Shown here in pieces: positions 8,884 to 18,277 of a stretch of DNA of 64,000 bases. Positions within the stretch are counted from its first letter, which is position 1; each line of letters opens with the position of its first letter. This DNA is from CAVSJJ01 sp963728395 (GTDB taxonomy: Bacteria; Actinomycetota; Actinomycetes; Actinomycetales; Dermatophilaceae): assembly GCA_963728395.1 (NCBI GenBank), contig CAVSJJ010000008.1, positions 248,001 to 312,000 on the forward strand. The letters run 5' to 3'. The notes under the pieces were generated by a model. That model did not search any database. It was not told the origin of the DNA and saw only the letters and a list, made by a program, of their open reading frames with translations. The position numbers were made by a program, and so were the translations under genes.

Positions 8884-9228
8884 CTACCCGGGCGGCAGGT
8901 GCCGCGCGTGATCGAGGGCGATCTGGACCCAGTGCCGTAGACCCACGTCGTCGGCCAGCGCCTCGTCCGCGATCCGCAGCCACCCGTCCATCTCGCGGCC
9001 GCGCATGACCATGCGCTGGACCCGGGGAGGATCGAGCAGCTCCTCGGTGTCAGCGGGGTCGACCCGGGCGAGCATGCCCCCGCCGCCGCTCGCCGCGACC
9101 GTCATGTGTCCGTAGACCATGAAGGCCCGTCCGCCGAACATCACCCGTTCGCTCGGCCGCACCCCGTCCGGGAGCAGCACCGACAACGCCGCGCGGATCC
9201 GCCAGGCGAGCACCTCGTCGTAGGCCAT
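8884..9228 (-). CDS. TfoX/Sxy N-terminal domain protein
   Basis: 114 residues beginning MAYDEVLAWRIRAAL and carrying the family core ERVMFGGRAFMVYGHM, which is the TfoX N-terminal fold. There is no C-terminal TfoX domain. In gamma-proteobacteria TfoX/Sxy activates competence genes; single-domain actinobacterial members have no established role. It stands alone between convergent or spaced minus-strand genes. Its presence beside a possible uptake-like repeat is suggestive only. Confidence 0.85.
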   Translation of the reverse strand: MAYDEVLAWRIRAALSVLLPDGVRPSERVMFGGRAFMVYGHMTVAASGGGGMLARVDPADTEELLDPPRVQRMVMRGREMDGWLRIADEALADDVGLRHWVQIALDHARHLPPG

Positions 9229-9346
9229 GCCAGCAGTATCCCGACCCGTGCCGCCGCCGCGAGCCGGCTCGCGGCGGCATGTTCCCCTGCGGAGGGGGGT
9301 CCGCCCGGTGGGGGACCGGCCCCTGCCCGTCGGCGCCGACCCGGCG

Positions 9347-10123
9347 TCAGATCGTGATGACCTGCCCGGCCGGGGGCGGGGAGAACCTCTGCACCCTGTC
9401 CCACTGGCTGAAGGTCAGGGTGCCGCCGTCGGAGCCGGTCGTGATGATCCGCAGCGGAAGGGCCTTGCCGTCGGCGGTCACGTCGAGCTCGCCCGCCTTC
9501 TCGATCCGGTCGGTGAGGATGTATGCCGGCACCCCGCCGACGGTGCCGGTCTCCACCTTCGTGGTGAGGGTGTCCAGGACCGACAGCGAGTCGTCGGAGT
9601 ACATCTCCTTCAGCAGCGAGGAGATGGTCGTGTCACCGAGCTCGGAGGCCTGGGCGGAGCTCATCCGGACCCACATGCCGGAGAACGCGCTCGAGGCGGC
9701 GGCACCGGCGTTCTTCGTCCAGAACTTCTTGTCCGCCTTGAGGTAGGTCTTCCCGCCGGTGGTGATGATGGTGATCTTGCCCAACGATCCGATCGACATG
9801 ACCAACCGCTGGTTCGAGCCGTCGACCGTCCCGGCGATGTCCATGGCGACCTTCTCGGCACCGTCGGTCACGGTCCCCTTGATGTGCGCGCTCGTGGCCG
9901 CGAGGGCGCTCCGCCGCGACCGGGCGTAGAGCTCCTTGACCGACGGTGTCGCCTCGCTCGCGGCGTCCGTGGTCGCCGACCCGCCCGACGCGGCCGTGGC
10001 CGAGGCGCCGGACGGGGCCGAGCCGGACCCGGCCGGGCCGGACCGGCCTGCGCAGGCGGAGGTGCCGACGGCGATGGCCGCCACGGTGAGCAGCGCGAGA
10101 ACGCGCGAGGACAGGGTTGACAT
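9347..10123 (-). CDS. LppX/LprG-like lipoprotein
   Basis: 258 residues from ATG 10123, which has AGGAGGAA upstream. The signal peptide ends in the lipobox VGTSAC, so the mature protein begins at Cys and is lipid-anchored outside the membrane. A Ser/Gly/Ala-rich linker follows, then a beta-rich domain (about 75-258) with KTYLKADKKFW and a C-terminal LPLRIITTGSDGGTLTFSQW, the pattern of the LppX/LprAFG fold that holds lipids in a hydrophobic cavity. A second lipoprotein of similar design is at 29044-29808. Ligand unknown. Confidence 0.75.
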   Translation of the reverse strand: MSTLSSRVLALLTVAAIAVGTSACAGRSGPAGSGSAPSGASATAASGGSATTDAASEATPSVKELYARSRRSALAATSAHIKGTVTDGAEKVAMDIAGTVDGSNQRLVMSIGSLGKITIITTGGKTYLKADKKFWTKNAGAAASSAFSGMWVRMSSAQASELGDTTISSLLKEMYSDDSLSVLDTLTTKVETGTVGGVPAYILTDRIEKAGELDVTADGKALPLRIITTGSDGGTLTFSQWDRVQRFSPPPAGQVITI

Positions 10124-10268
10124 GGCGTCGGCTTCCTCCTGGTGAGCATGACCGAGGCGGAACGTAGCAGGCAGCACGCACTCGGGGAGCAGGATCGGAG
10201 ATACCGGCGTGCGCGTCACACCCGGCGCGGCGACACTCCGGTCAACGCGCTCCCCCAGGCCTGGTGGG

Positions 10269-10796
10269 TCACACCTCGCGACCGGCGAAGGCAGCGATCC
10301 GCTCGTACCCGTCCGCCCCGACGGGCGCCGGACGCTCCGGACCGAAGGCGCTCCCCCGCCGCTCGTCGGTCAGGGACAGCTGCATGAAGGCCAGCCCCCG
10401 TTCGGCGACCTCGGGGTCGAGCTCGCGCGTCGGCCTGCCGAGCGCGGTCGAGAGGTCCCACGTGTGGACGGCGATCTCGGCGCACTGCCACTCCGGTCCC
10501 GGCTGCGCGTCGGGGTTCGCGGCCCACGCCTCGAGCAGCTCGCGGGCGTGGTCCCGGAAGGCCTCGACGGCGTCGTCGTGGTGGGGGGTCGGCGCCGACC
10601 AGTCGATCTGCTCGCCGCGCACCATCGCCGCGAAGCTCGCGGGCCCGGCGACGATGTGGTCGACGAGCTCGGCCACGGTCCACTGCGAGCACGGCGTCGG
10701 ACTCCCGGAATCCTCCGGGCGAACCATCCCCACCAACCCACCGAGCTGGTCGAGGCCGCGGACGAGCACGGGAAGGGCAGCTGTCTGGTCACTCAT
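10269..10796 (-). CDS. TIGR03086-family metal-binding protein (DinB/MDMPI fold)
   Basis: 175 residues. The N-terminal segment TPCSQWTVAELVDHIVAG and the later EIAVHTWDLSTALGRP are hallmarks of the TIGR03086 branch of the mycothiol-dependent maleylpyruvate isomerase N-domain fold, with His residues expected to ligate a divalent metal. Members are thought to act with mycothiol or related thiols, but individual functions are mostly unknown. It sits just 5 nt downstream of the GMC oxidoreductase gene on the same strand. Confidence 0.85.
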   Translation of the reverse strand: MSDQTAALPVLVRGLDQLGGLVGMVRPEDSGSPTPCSQWTVAELVDHIVAGPASFAAMVRGEQIDWSAPTPHHDDAVEAFRDHARELLEAWAANPDAQPGPEWQCAEIAVHTWDLSTALGRPTRELDPEVAERGLAFMQLSLTDERRGSAFGPERPAPVGADGYERIAAFAGREV

Positions 10797-10800
10797 CGGC

Positions 10801-12588
10801 TCAGCCCATCACGACCGGCCCAGGTGGCGCCAGCGCGCAGGGCCCGGCGCCGGGCTGCGTGTACCGCGCCACCGCGGGCCGCCGGGGGGCGACCGGCTCC
10901 ACCCGGCGGTAGGCCGCGCCCTGCGCCGGCCTCGGGTCGGGCTCGCCCGCGTTCGGCCACAGCGACATGGCCCGCTCCGCCTGGGCGGTGATCGTCAGGG
11001 CCGGGTTGACGCCGAGGTTGGCCGAGACGGCGGCGCCGTCGACGACGAAGATCCCCGGGTAGCCCCAGAGGCGGTGGTAGGGGTCCACCACGCCGTGGTC
11101 AGGGCCGTCGGAGATCGGCGCCCCGCCGAGGAAGTGCGCGGTGAGCGGCACGTCGACCACCTCGCTCCACGCCCCACCGGCGACGGCGTAGTCCCCCGTC
11201 ATCTCCGCGAGCCGCCCCGCCACGGCGCGCATCGAGCGATGCCCGGCCTCGATGTACGTGGGGTTGGGCTCCCCGTGCCCCTGCCTCGAGGTGAGCGAGC
11301 GGCCGCCGAGCCGCCCGCGCCGGCCCGAGACCGTCAGGGAGTTGTCGCGGGTCTGCATGACGAGGCCGATGATGGTCCGCTCGCTCCACCGCCGGGCCGT
11401 CGGCATGAGCCGGATCAGCGGCTCGGGGTCGCGGTAGAGCTGCCGGAGGAACTCGACGAACCGGGGCCGACCGGTGTCCCCCGGCACGAGCAGGGTCGAC
11501 AACAGGCCCATCGCGTTCGAGCCGCGCCCGTAGCGGACGTTCTCGACATGGGTGTCCTCGTCGGGGTGGAACGACGTCGTGATGGCAACGCCCCGGGTGA
11601 GGTCGACGTCCTCGGGCACGTGCTCGGTCAGGGCGCCGAGCAGTGCCTCGGAATTGGTCCGGGTCAGCTCGCCGAGCCGCTCGGACAGCCGCGGCAGCTC
11701 CCCGAGGTCCTTCATGGCATGCAGCAGCTTCTGGGTCCCCCACGCCCCGGCCGCGACGACGACATGGCGGGCGGTGATGACCCGTGGGTCCTTGTGCACC
11801 CAGGCGCCCGTGCGCTCGTGGAGGACCCGATAGAGCGGGTCCGCCGCGCCCTCGGGGTCCGGCCCGACCGCGCCGTCGGTGCCCGGGACGACCCCGAGCC
11901 GGGTCACCGTGCGCAGCGGCTCGATCGTCACCCCGAGCGACTCGGCGAGCGCGAGATAGTTCTTCACGAGGGTGTTCTTCGCCCCGACCCGGCAGCCGAC
12001 CATGCAGTTCCCGCACTCGGTACAGCCGGTCCGGGACGGTCCGGCCCCGCCGAAGTACGGGTCGGGGACGGTCTGGTCCGGCCGGCCGAAGAAGACGCCG
12101 ACCGGCGTCCTGCGGAAGGTCTGCGACACCCCGAGGTCCGCGGCGGCCCGCTCCATGATCCGTTCCACGGGGCCGTCACAGGGGTTGGTGACGACGCCGA
12201 GCATCCTCGAGGCGACGGCATAGTGGGGCCGCAGCTCGTCCTCCCAGTCGGTGATGTGGCCCCACTGACGGTCCCGGAAGAACGGCTCCGGCGGGACGTA
12301 GAGGGTGTTGGCGTAGTTGAGGGACCCGCCACCGACGCCGGCACCGGCGAGGATCATGACGTCGGGGAGCTTGTGGATCCGCTGCACCCCGAAGCACCTC
12401 AGCCGCGGCGCCCACAGGTAGTTGCGCACGTCCCACGAGGTCCTCGCGAAGTCCTCGTCGGCGAAGCGCCGCCCCGCCTCGAGCATGTGGACGCGATGGC
12501 CCTTCTCGGCGAGCCGCAGCGCCGCGACCGCCCCACCGAAGCCGGTCCCGATGACGACGACGTCGACATCCGGCTCAGCGGCGCTCAC
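10801..12588 (-). CDS. GMC-family FAD oxidoreductase, cholesterol-oxidase-like
   Basis: 595 residues from GTG 12588, which overlaps the ALDH stop by 4 nt (GTGA). The N-terminus has the FAD dinucleotide motif VVIGTGFGGAVAALRLAEKG, followed by GAGVGGGSLNYAN. A cysteine-rich segment CTECGNCMVGCRVGAKNTL (about 195-215) and C-terminal HFLGGAPISDG and GAAVSANLGVNPALTITAQAER are as I recall in mycobacterial ChoD. That enzyme is called a cholesterol oxidase, but its true substrate is debated, so the substrate here is open. Gene order ALDH-GMC-guaB3 is conserved in actinobacteria, arguing for an old shared role. Confidence 0.88.
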   Translation of the reverse strand: MSAAEPDVDVVVIGTGFGGAVAALRLAEKGHRVHMLEAGRRFADEDFARTSWDVRNYLWAPRLRCFGVQRIHKLPDVMILAGAGVGGGSLNYANTLYVPPEPFFRDRQWGHITDWEDELRPHYAVASRMLGVVTNPCDGPVERIMERAAADLGVSQTFRRTPVGVFFGRPDQTVPDPYFGGAGPSRTGCTECGNCMVGCRVGAKNTLVKNYLALAESLGVTIEPLRTVTRLGVVPGTDGAVGPDPEGAADPLYRVLHERTGAWVHKDPRVITARHVVVAAGAWGTQKLLHAMKDLGELPRLSERLGELTRTNSEALLGALTEHVPEDVDLTRGVAITTSFHPDEDTHVENVRYGRGSNAMGLLSTLLVPGDTGRPRFVEFLRQLYRDPEPLIRLMPTARRWSERTIIGLVMQTRDNSLTVSGRRGRLGGRSLTSRQGHGEPNPTYIEAGHRSMRAVAGRLAEMTGDYAVAGGAWSEVVDVPLTAHFLGGAPISDGPDHGVVDPYHRLWGYPGIFVVDGAAVSANLGVNPALTITAQAERAMSLWPNAGEPDPRPAQGAAYRRVEPVAPRRPAVARYTQPGAGPCALAPPGPVVMG

Positions 12589-14174
12589 CGCAGGCCCAGC
12601 GCCTTCATCGCCTTGAGCGAGAAGGTGAGGACCGAGGCGAACGCCTCGTCCGAGAGCCCCGGGATCCCGCCGAATCCCAGCAGGTGCTGGGCGGTGACGT
12701 TCTGGGCCTCGGTGTACTTGAGGATCCCCTCGGCGCCGTGCCGCCGGCCCACGCCGGACTCCTTCATCCCGCCCATCGGGGCGCCGACGCTGCCCCAGGC
12801 CGCGGCATACCCATCGTTGATGTTGACCGTCCCGGTCCTGATCCGCGCGGCCAGGGCCCGGCCGCGCGCAACGTCCCGGGTCCAGATCGAGGCGTTGAGC
12901 CCGTATGCGGTGTCGTTGGCCAGCTCGACCGCCTCGTCGTCGGATGCCACGCGATAGATCGAGACGACCGGGCCGAAGGTCTCCTCGTCGCGGCAGACCA
13001 TCGCCTCGGTGACCCCCTCGAGCACCGTCGGCTCGTAGACGAAGGGACCGAGGTCGGGACGGGCCCGGCCACCGGCGAGCACCCGGGCGCCGTGCCGGCG
13101 GGCGTCCTCGACGTGCCGGATCACCGTCTCGAGCTGTTGGGCCGAGACGAGGCTGCCCATGTCGTAGCCGTACTCGAGCGCCGTCCCGATCTTCATCGCC
13201 CGGACCGCCTCGACGAACCGCGACACGAACCGGTCGTAGACGCTGTCGTGGACGAGGACCCGTTCGGCGCTGATGCACAGCTGGCCCGCCGAGGAGAAGC
13301 ACGCCAGGACCGCGCCCCGGACCGCCTTGCCGATCGACGCGTCCTGCGCGACGTACAGGCTGTTCTTGCCGCCGAGCTCGAGGCTGTAGCCGACGAGGCG
13401 CCGCGCCGCCGACTCGGCCACCCGTCGCCCGGTCGGCGTGGACCCGGTGAAGCACACGTAGTCGGTGAGATCGACGACGGCCTGCCCCGTCGAGGCGCCC
13501 GGGCCGAGGACGATCTGGAAGACCCCCTCCGGCAGCCCGGCCTCGACGAGCAGCTCGACCCCGAGCAGCGCCGACAGCGACGCCTGCAGGTCCGGGCGCA
13601 GGACGACGGCGTTGCCGGCCATGAGTGCCGGGAGAGCGTCGGTGATCGAGAGGCTGAGCGGGTAGTTCCACGGGCTGACGATCCCGACGACGCCCTTCGG
13701 GCGGCGGCTCTCGACGGCCTGGGAGAGGAGCGGGAAGGCGCCGAGGTGGCGGACGTCGCGCAGGTAGCCGGGGCCGCTGCGGCCATAGTGCCGCGCGACG
13801 ATCGCGCAGTCGGCGACCTCCTCGAAGGCGTGCCGACGGGCCTTGCCCGACTCGAGCTGGAGGATGTCGAGCAGCTCCACCTGGCGCTCGAGGACGAGGT
13901 CGTGGAAGCGCAGGAGGATCGCCGCCCGCCGGTGCGGTGGGGTGGCCGCCCATCCCCGCTGGGCCGCCCGCGCCGTCTCGACGGCGACGGCGACGTCGTC
14001 CGGCGAGGAGATCGGCAGCGAGGCCAGCGGCGCGTCGGTCATCGGGGTTCGGCTGAGATGCTCCTGGGCCGACGGGGCAGCGAGCACGCGGCGGACGAGC
14101 CGTCGCACCCGGGCCGGGTCCGCGGCATACGTCGCTCGAGGGTCGCTCTCAGGGTCAGCGATGACATCGGCCAT
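12585..14174 (-). CDS. aldehyde dehydrogenase, succinate-semialdehyde type
   Basis: 529 residues. NAD(P)-dependent ALDH fold with VGIVSPWNYPLSLS (cofactor binding), VCFTGSTPTGRRVA, the general-base motif LELGGKN and the nucleophile Cys in SAGQLCISAER. It most resembles the GabD2 group (succinate-semialdehyde dehydrogenase), but substrate choice cannot be fixed from motifs. The N-terminal 45 residues extend beyond the usual ALDH start. Translationally coupled to the following GMC oxidase by a 4-nt overlap, so the two probably work on one pathway, with the ALDH possibly oxidising an aldehyde made by the oxidase. Confidence 0.9.
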   Translation of the reverse strand: MADVIADPESDPRATYAADPARVRRLVRRVLAAPSAQEHLSRTPMTDAPLASLPISSPDDVAVAVETARAAQRGWAATPPHRRAAILLRFHDLVLERQVELLDILQLESGKARRHAFEEVADCAIVARHYGRSGPGYLRDVRHLGAFPLLSQAVESRRPKGVVGIVSPWNYPLSLSITDALPALMAGNAVVLRPDLQASLSALLGVELLVEAGLPEGVFQIVLGPGASTGQAVVDLTDYVCFTGSTPTGRRVAESAARRLVGYSLELGGKNSLYVAQDASIGKAVRGAVLACFSSAGQLCISAERVLVHDSVYDRFVSRFVEAVRAMKIGTALEYGYDMGSLVSAQQLETVIRHVEDARRHGARVLAGGRARPDLGPFVYEPTVLEGVTEAMVCRDEETFGPVVSIYRVASDDEAVELANDTAYGLNASIWTRDVARGRALAARIRTGTVNINDGYAAAWGSVGAPMGGMKESGVGRRHGAEGILKYTEAQNVTAQHLLGFGGIPGLSDEAFASVLTFSLKAMKALGLR

Positions 14175-14234
14175 CCTCGAAGGCTAACCACCGGTATGCC
14201 GCGTGAGAAGGGTTCGGTGGAACCTCCCGGGCGT

Positions 14235-15356
14235 TCAGCTGGCCTGGTAGGGCGCGACGACGATCTCGACCCGCTGGAACTCCTTGAGCTCGACGTACCC
14301 GGTCGTCGCCATCGCCCGGCGGAGGGCGCCGACGAGGTTGGTCCGGCCGTCGGCGGAGCGCGACGGCCCGAAGAGGAGCTGCTCGAGCGGGGCGACCCCC
14401 TCGAGCTGGACCCGCTCCCCGCGGGGCAGGGACGGGTGGTGGGCCTCCGAGCCCCAGTGGTAGCCCTGCCCGGGAGCGTCGGTCGCCCTGGCCAGGGCCG
14501 CACCGAGCATGACGGCGTCGGCGCCGCAGGCGACGGCCTTGACGACGTCGCCGCTCGTCCCCACCCCACCGTCGGCGATGACGTGGACGTAGCGGCCGCC
14601 GGACTCGTCGAGGTAGTCCCGCCGCGCCGCGGCGACGTCGGCGATGGCGGTGGCCATCGGGGCGTGGATGCCGAGCGTGGTGCGCGTCGTGTGGGCCGCT
14701 CCCCCGCCGAAGCCGACGAGGACGCCGGCGGCCCCGGTGCGCATGAGGTGCAGCGCGGCGGAGTAGCTCGCAGCGCCGCCGACGATGACCGGGACGTCGA
14801 GCTCGTAGATGAAGCGCTTGAGGTTGAGCGGCTCGCTCTGGCTCGAGACGTGCTCGGCGGAGACCGTCGTGCCGCGGATGACGAAGAGGTCGACGCCTGC
14901 GTCGACGACGGCCTTCCAGTGCTGCCTGGTCCGCTGCGGGGTCAGCGCCCCGGCGACGGTGACGCCCGCGTCGCGGATCTGGCGCAGCCGCTCGACGATG
15001 AGCTCGGGCTGGATCTCCTCGCGGTAGATCTCCTGCATCCGCGCGGTCGCCTCGGACGGCACGAGGTCGGCGATCTCGGCGAGCAGCGGCTCTGGGTCCT
15101 CGTAGCGGGTCCACAGGCCCTCGAGGTCGAGGACCGGCAGCCCACCGAGCCGGCCGAGCGCGATGGCCGAGGCGGGCGACATGACCGAGTCCATCGGCGC
15201 CGCGATGACGGGGATGTCGAAGTGGTAGGCGTCGATCTGCCACTCGACGGACACGTCCTCCGGGTCGCGGGTGCGCCGCGAGGGCACGATCGCGATGTCG
15301 TCGAAGGAGTACGCTCGGCGCCCCCGCTTGCCTCGGCCGATCTCGATCTCGTTCAC
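14235..15356 (-). CDS. guaB3: GuaB3-family IMP dehydrogenase-related protein
   Basis: 373 residues from GTG 15356, giving the family start VNEIEIGRGKRGRRAYSFDD. A (beta/alpha)8 barrel related to IMPDH with IAAPMDSVMSPASAIALGRLGG and HVIADGGVGTSGDVVKAVACGADAVMLG, but no CBS domains and no GSIC catalytic-cysteine loop: the segment reads GFGGGAAHTTR. GuaB3 proteins are nearly universal in actinobacteria beside guaB; their reaction was long unsettled, with GMP reductase activity reported for some. The gene is minus-strand and upstream of the ALDH-GMC pair. Confidence 0.9.
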   Translation of the reverse strand: MNEIEIGRGKRGRRAYSFDDIAIVPSRRTRDPEDVSVEWQIDAYHFDIPVIAAPMDSVMSPASAIALGRLGGLPVLDLEGLWTRYEDPEPLLAEIADLVPSEATARMQEIYREEIQPELIVERLRQIRDAGVTVAGALTPQRTRQHWKAVVDAGVDLFVIRGTTVSAEHVSSQSEPLNLKRFIYELDVPVIVGGAASYSAALHLMRTGAAGVLVGFGGGAAHTTRTTLGIHAPMATAIADVAAARRDYLDESGGRYVHVIADGGVGTSGDVVKAVACGADAVMLGAALARATDAPGQGYHWGSEAHHPSLPRGERVQLEGVAPLEQLLFGPSRSADGRTNLVGALRRAMATTGYVELKEFQRVEIVVAPYQAS

Positions 15357-15515
15357 GGTCCCTGAGCCTATCCACCCGGGCGTTCGTGACATGCGGTACC
15401 TCGCTGTCGGCCGCCTAGGGCAGACTTACTCCTCGGCGATGGTGCCGGTCCTCGCGTGCATTCGCTCACCTCCATCTCGTGCCCCCCGTCCCACCCATTC
15501 GCTGGGAGCCTTCCC

Positions 15516-17111
15516 GTGTCAGCAGCACCCGCTCAGATCGACTATCCCGACAAGATCGACGCCGCGGTCCTCAAGGTCGCCGGCGTCGTCGTCCTCGGCG
15601 CGATCATGTCCATCCTCGACATCACCGTGGTCAACGTCGCGCTGCCGACGTTCCAGACCAAGCTGGCCACCGGTCCGGAGCCGATCGCCTACTCGACGGT
15701 CGCGTGGACGGTCACTGCCTACACCCTCGCCCTCGCGACGGTCATCCCGCTCACCGGGTGGGCCGCCGACCGGTTCGGGCCGAAGCGGCTCTACCTCGTC
15801 GCCCTCACCCTCTTCACCGCCGGCTCGGCGCTGTGCGCCACGGCGACGACGATCGGCATGCTCATCGGATTCCGCTCCCTCCAGGGCCTCGGCGGCGGGA
15901 TGCTCATGCCGCTCGGCATGACGATCATGACCCGGGCCGCCGGGCCGGGGCGGATGGGTCGGCTCATGGCGATCCTCGGCGTCCCCATGCTGCTCGGCCC
16001 GATCTTCGGCCCGATCCTCGGCGGGTGGCTCATCGACACCGCGTCGTGGCACTGGATCTTCCTCATCAACCTGCCGATCGGCGTCGTCGCCCTCGGGTAT
16101 GCCGCGTGGGCCCTCAACGGTGACCGCCCGGAGCCGTCGGAGTCCTTCGACTGGCTCGGCATGGCGCTGATGTCCCCCGGCCTCGCCGCCTTCCTCTACG
16201 GTGTCTCGTCGATCCCCGGTGAGGGGACGTTCTTCAACTGGAAGACCGAGCTGTTCGGCACGGTCGGCGTGCTCATGATCATCGCGTTCGTCTTCCACAG
16301 CTTCCGGCCCACGCACCCGCTGCTCGACCTGCGGCTGTTCAAGAACCGCAACCTCACGGCGGCGGTCGCGACGATGTTCATCTTCGCCGGGGCCTTCTTC
16401 GGTGGCCTGCTGCTCATCCCCACGTACTACCAGCAGGTCCGGGGCGAACTCCCCGTCGACGCCGGGTGGCTCGTCGCCCCGCAGGGTTTCGGCGCCATGC
16501 TGACGATGCCCATCGCCGGCGCGCTCGTCGACCGCTACCCGGTCGGCCGGATCGTCCCGTTCGGGCTCACCCTCATCATCGGCGGGATGTTCGCGCTGAC
16601 CCAGATCACCGCGACGACGTCCTACTGGGGCTACCTCATCCCGGTCCTGTTCGTCATGGGTCTCGGGATGGGCGCCACGATGATGCCGATCATGACCTCC
16701 GCCTTGAAGACCCTCACCGGGCATCAGGTCGCCAGAGGCTCGACCCTGCTCAACATCACCCAACAGATCGCCAGCTCGATCGGCGTCGCGACGATGTCGG
16801 TCGTCCTCACCAACGGGCTGACGGGCTCTCCGCTCGTGCAGGCCGGCCGGGCCCTCCAGGCCGACCCCAACGCCGCGAAGGACCCGGGCGTCGCCGCGCT
16901 GCTCCAGCAGTACGGCTCCGGCTTCGAGGAGGCCGTCCGCGAGGCGATGGCGGCCGCCTTCGCCCACACCTACTGGGTGGCGGCATTCCTCGTCCTGCTC
17001 ACCCTCGTCCCGGCGTACTTCCTCCCGCGCAAGCACGAGGAGTCGCACCTGCTCGACGACCAGGGCGAGGGCACCGGCGAGCCCGAGGTTGCCCCGGTCG
17101 TCCTCCACTAG
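15516..17111 (+). CDS. DHA2-family (EmrB/QacA) MFS drug exporter
   Basis: 531 residues from GTG 15516, which has GGGAG 7 nt upstream; an in-frame GTG at 15456 lacks a clear ribosome site. About 14 hydrophobic helices. Helix 1 carries SILDITVVNVALPTF, the D-in-helix-1 signature of DHA2 proton antiporters, and loop 2-3 has GWAADRFGPKR. Motif C-like GVPMLLGPIFGPILGGWL is present in helix 5. It likely exports hydrophobic or cationic compounds using the proton gradient. It stands alone between divergent guaB3 and the downstream terminator, with no regulator beside it. Confidence 0.92.
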   Translation: MSAAPAQIDYPDKIDAAVLKVAGVVVLGAIMSILDITVVNVALPTFQTKLATGPEPIAYSTVAWTVTAYTLALATVIPLTGWAADRFGPKRLYLVALTLFTAGSALCATATTIGMLIGFRSLQGLGGGMLMPLGMTIMTRAAGPGRMGRLMAILGVPMLLGPIFGPILGGWLIDTASWHWIFLINLPIGVVALGYAAWALNGDRPEPSESFDWLGMALMSPGLAAFLYGVSSIPGEGTFFNWKTELFGTVGVLMIIAFVFHSFRPTHPLLDLRLFKNRNLTAAVATMFIFAGAFFGGLLLIPTYYQQVRGELPVDAGWLVAPQGFGAMLTMPIAGALVDRYPVGRIVPFGLTLIIGGMFALTQITATTSYWGYLIPVLFVMGLGMGATMMPIMTSALKTLTGHQVARGSTLLNITQQIASSIGVATMSVVLTNGLTGSPLVQAGRALQADPNAAKDPGVAALLQQYGSGFEEAVREAMAAAFAHTYWVAAFLVLLTLVPAYFLPRKHEESHLLDDQGEGTGEPEVAPVVLH

Positions 17112-17126
17112 GACCGGCTCGCTTCG

Positions 17127-17176
17127 CCGAAATCTCATCCGGACGCTGCTGCACCAGGGTCGGGATGAGATTTCGG
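17127..17176 (+). terminator. 14-bp perfect hairpin after the DHA2 exporter
   Basis: Arms 17127-17140 and 17163-17176 are perfect reverse complements with a 22-nt loop. It begins 15 nt after the exporter stop and ends before the next gene's start, fitting an intrinsic terminator that isolates the P1 peptidase transcript. Confidence 0.65.
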
Positions 17177-17224
17177 GGGAGCGAGCGCGTGATGACGACG
17201 GCCGGAGTGCGGCAGGGTGGGGGC

Positions 17225-18277
17225 ATGCAACCGATGCGCCTCGGCCCGTCGAACTCGATCACCGACGTCGGTGGCGTCCGCGTCGGCCACGCGACCCGCG
17301 ATGAGGCGGGCTGGCTGACCGGGGTCACCGTCGTCGTCCCGCCCCCGGGCACCGTCGGCGGGGTCGACGTGCGCGGCGGCGGCCCGGGCACCCGGGAGAC
17401 CGACGCCCTCGACCCCCGCACCCTCGTCACCGCGGTCGACGCCGTGGTCCTCGCCGGCGGCAGCGCCTTCGGGCTCGCCGCCGCCGACGGGGTGATGAGT
17501 GAGCTGTATGCCGCGGGCCGCGGCTGGCCGGTCGGCGGCCCCGGACAGGTCGTCCCCATCGTCCCGGCGGCGATCCTGTTCGACCTCGGCCGGGGCGGGG
17601 CCTTCGGGAACCACCCGGGACCCGAGGACGGGGCGGCGGCATACCGCGCCGCGGTCGACGGCGACGGGCCCCCCGCCCAAGGCAGCGTCGGGGCGGGCAC
17701 CGGCGCCAAGGCGGGCGGGGTCCGTGGCGGCATCGGCACGGCGAGCACCGTCCTCCCCTCCGGTGTCACGGTCGGTGCCGTCGTCGCCGTCAACGCGGCC
17801 GGGTCTCCCGTCGACGCGGCTGGTGTCCCCTACGGCCAGCGGCTCGGCGTCGACGACGAGTTCGCCGGGACAGCGACGCCGGCCCCCGAGGCGGTCGCGC
17901 ACTACTGGGCGGCCGTCGCCGCCGAGCAGGAGGCCCTGCGCGCCGGCACCGCCACGACGATCGGCGTCGTCGCCACCGACCTCACGCTGACCAAGGCCCA
18001 GTGCGCCAAGCTCGCCGGGGTCGCGCACGACGGACTGGCCCGGGCGATCTCACCGGTCCACACGGCGTTCGACGGCGACACCCTCTTCGCCCTCGCGACC
18101 GGCGCCGCTCCCGCGCCGGACGAGCTCGACCTCCTCCTCGTCCAGGCCGCCGCCGCGGACTGCGTGAGCCGGGCCATCGTCCACGGCCTGCTGGCGGCAC
18201 GCAGCGTCGACCGCAGTGCCGCGGGAGGTCTCTCCCTGCGTTCCTGGGCCGACGCGCTGGGTAAGTGCCCGCAGTGA
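17225..18277 (+). CDS. P1 family peptidase (DmpA/aminopeptidase-like)
   Basis: 350 residues from ATG 17225; ATG 17192 in frame would lie directly after the terminator stem and seems less likely. The N-terminus SNSITDVGGVRVGHAT and the segments VLAGGSAFGLAAADGV and GAKAGGVRGGIGTASTVLPSG are typical of the DmpA/ornithine acetyltransferase-like N-terminal nucleophile family, which self-cleaves before a Ser or Thr to form alpha and beta chains. Members are aminopeptidases for small peptides or amides; substrate unknown. Followed by a GNAT gene overlapping by 4 nt, so the two are one operon. Confidence 0.85.
   Translation: MQPMRLGPSNSITDVGGVRVGHATRDEAGWLTGVTVVVPPPGTVGGVDVRGGGPGTRETDALDPRTLVTAVDAVVLAGGSAFGLAAADGVMSELYAAGRGWPVGGPGQVVPIVPAAILFDLGRGGAFGNHPGPEDGAAAYRAAVDGDGPPAQGSVGAGTGAKAGGVRGGIGTASTVLPSGVTVGAVVAVNAAGSPVDAAGVPYGQRLGVDDEFAGTATPAPEAVAHYWAAVAAEQEALRAGTATTIGVVATDLTLTKAQCAKLAGVAHDGLARAISPVHTAFDGDTLFALATGAAPAPDELDLLLVQAAAADCVSRAIVHGLLAARSVDRSAAGGLSLRSWADALGKCPQ

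Noticed and set aside
8884..9228. TfoX-like protein as proof of natural competence
   Set aside because: Single-domain TfoX homologues are widespread in actinobacteria with no shown competence role; it is context only.
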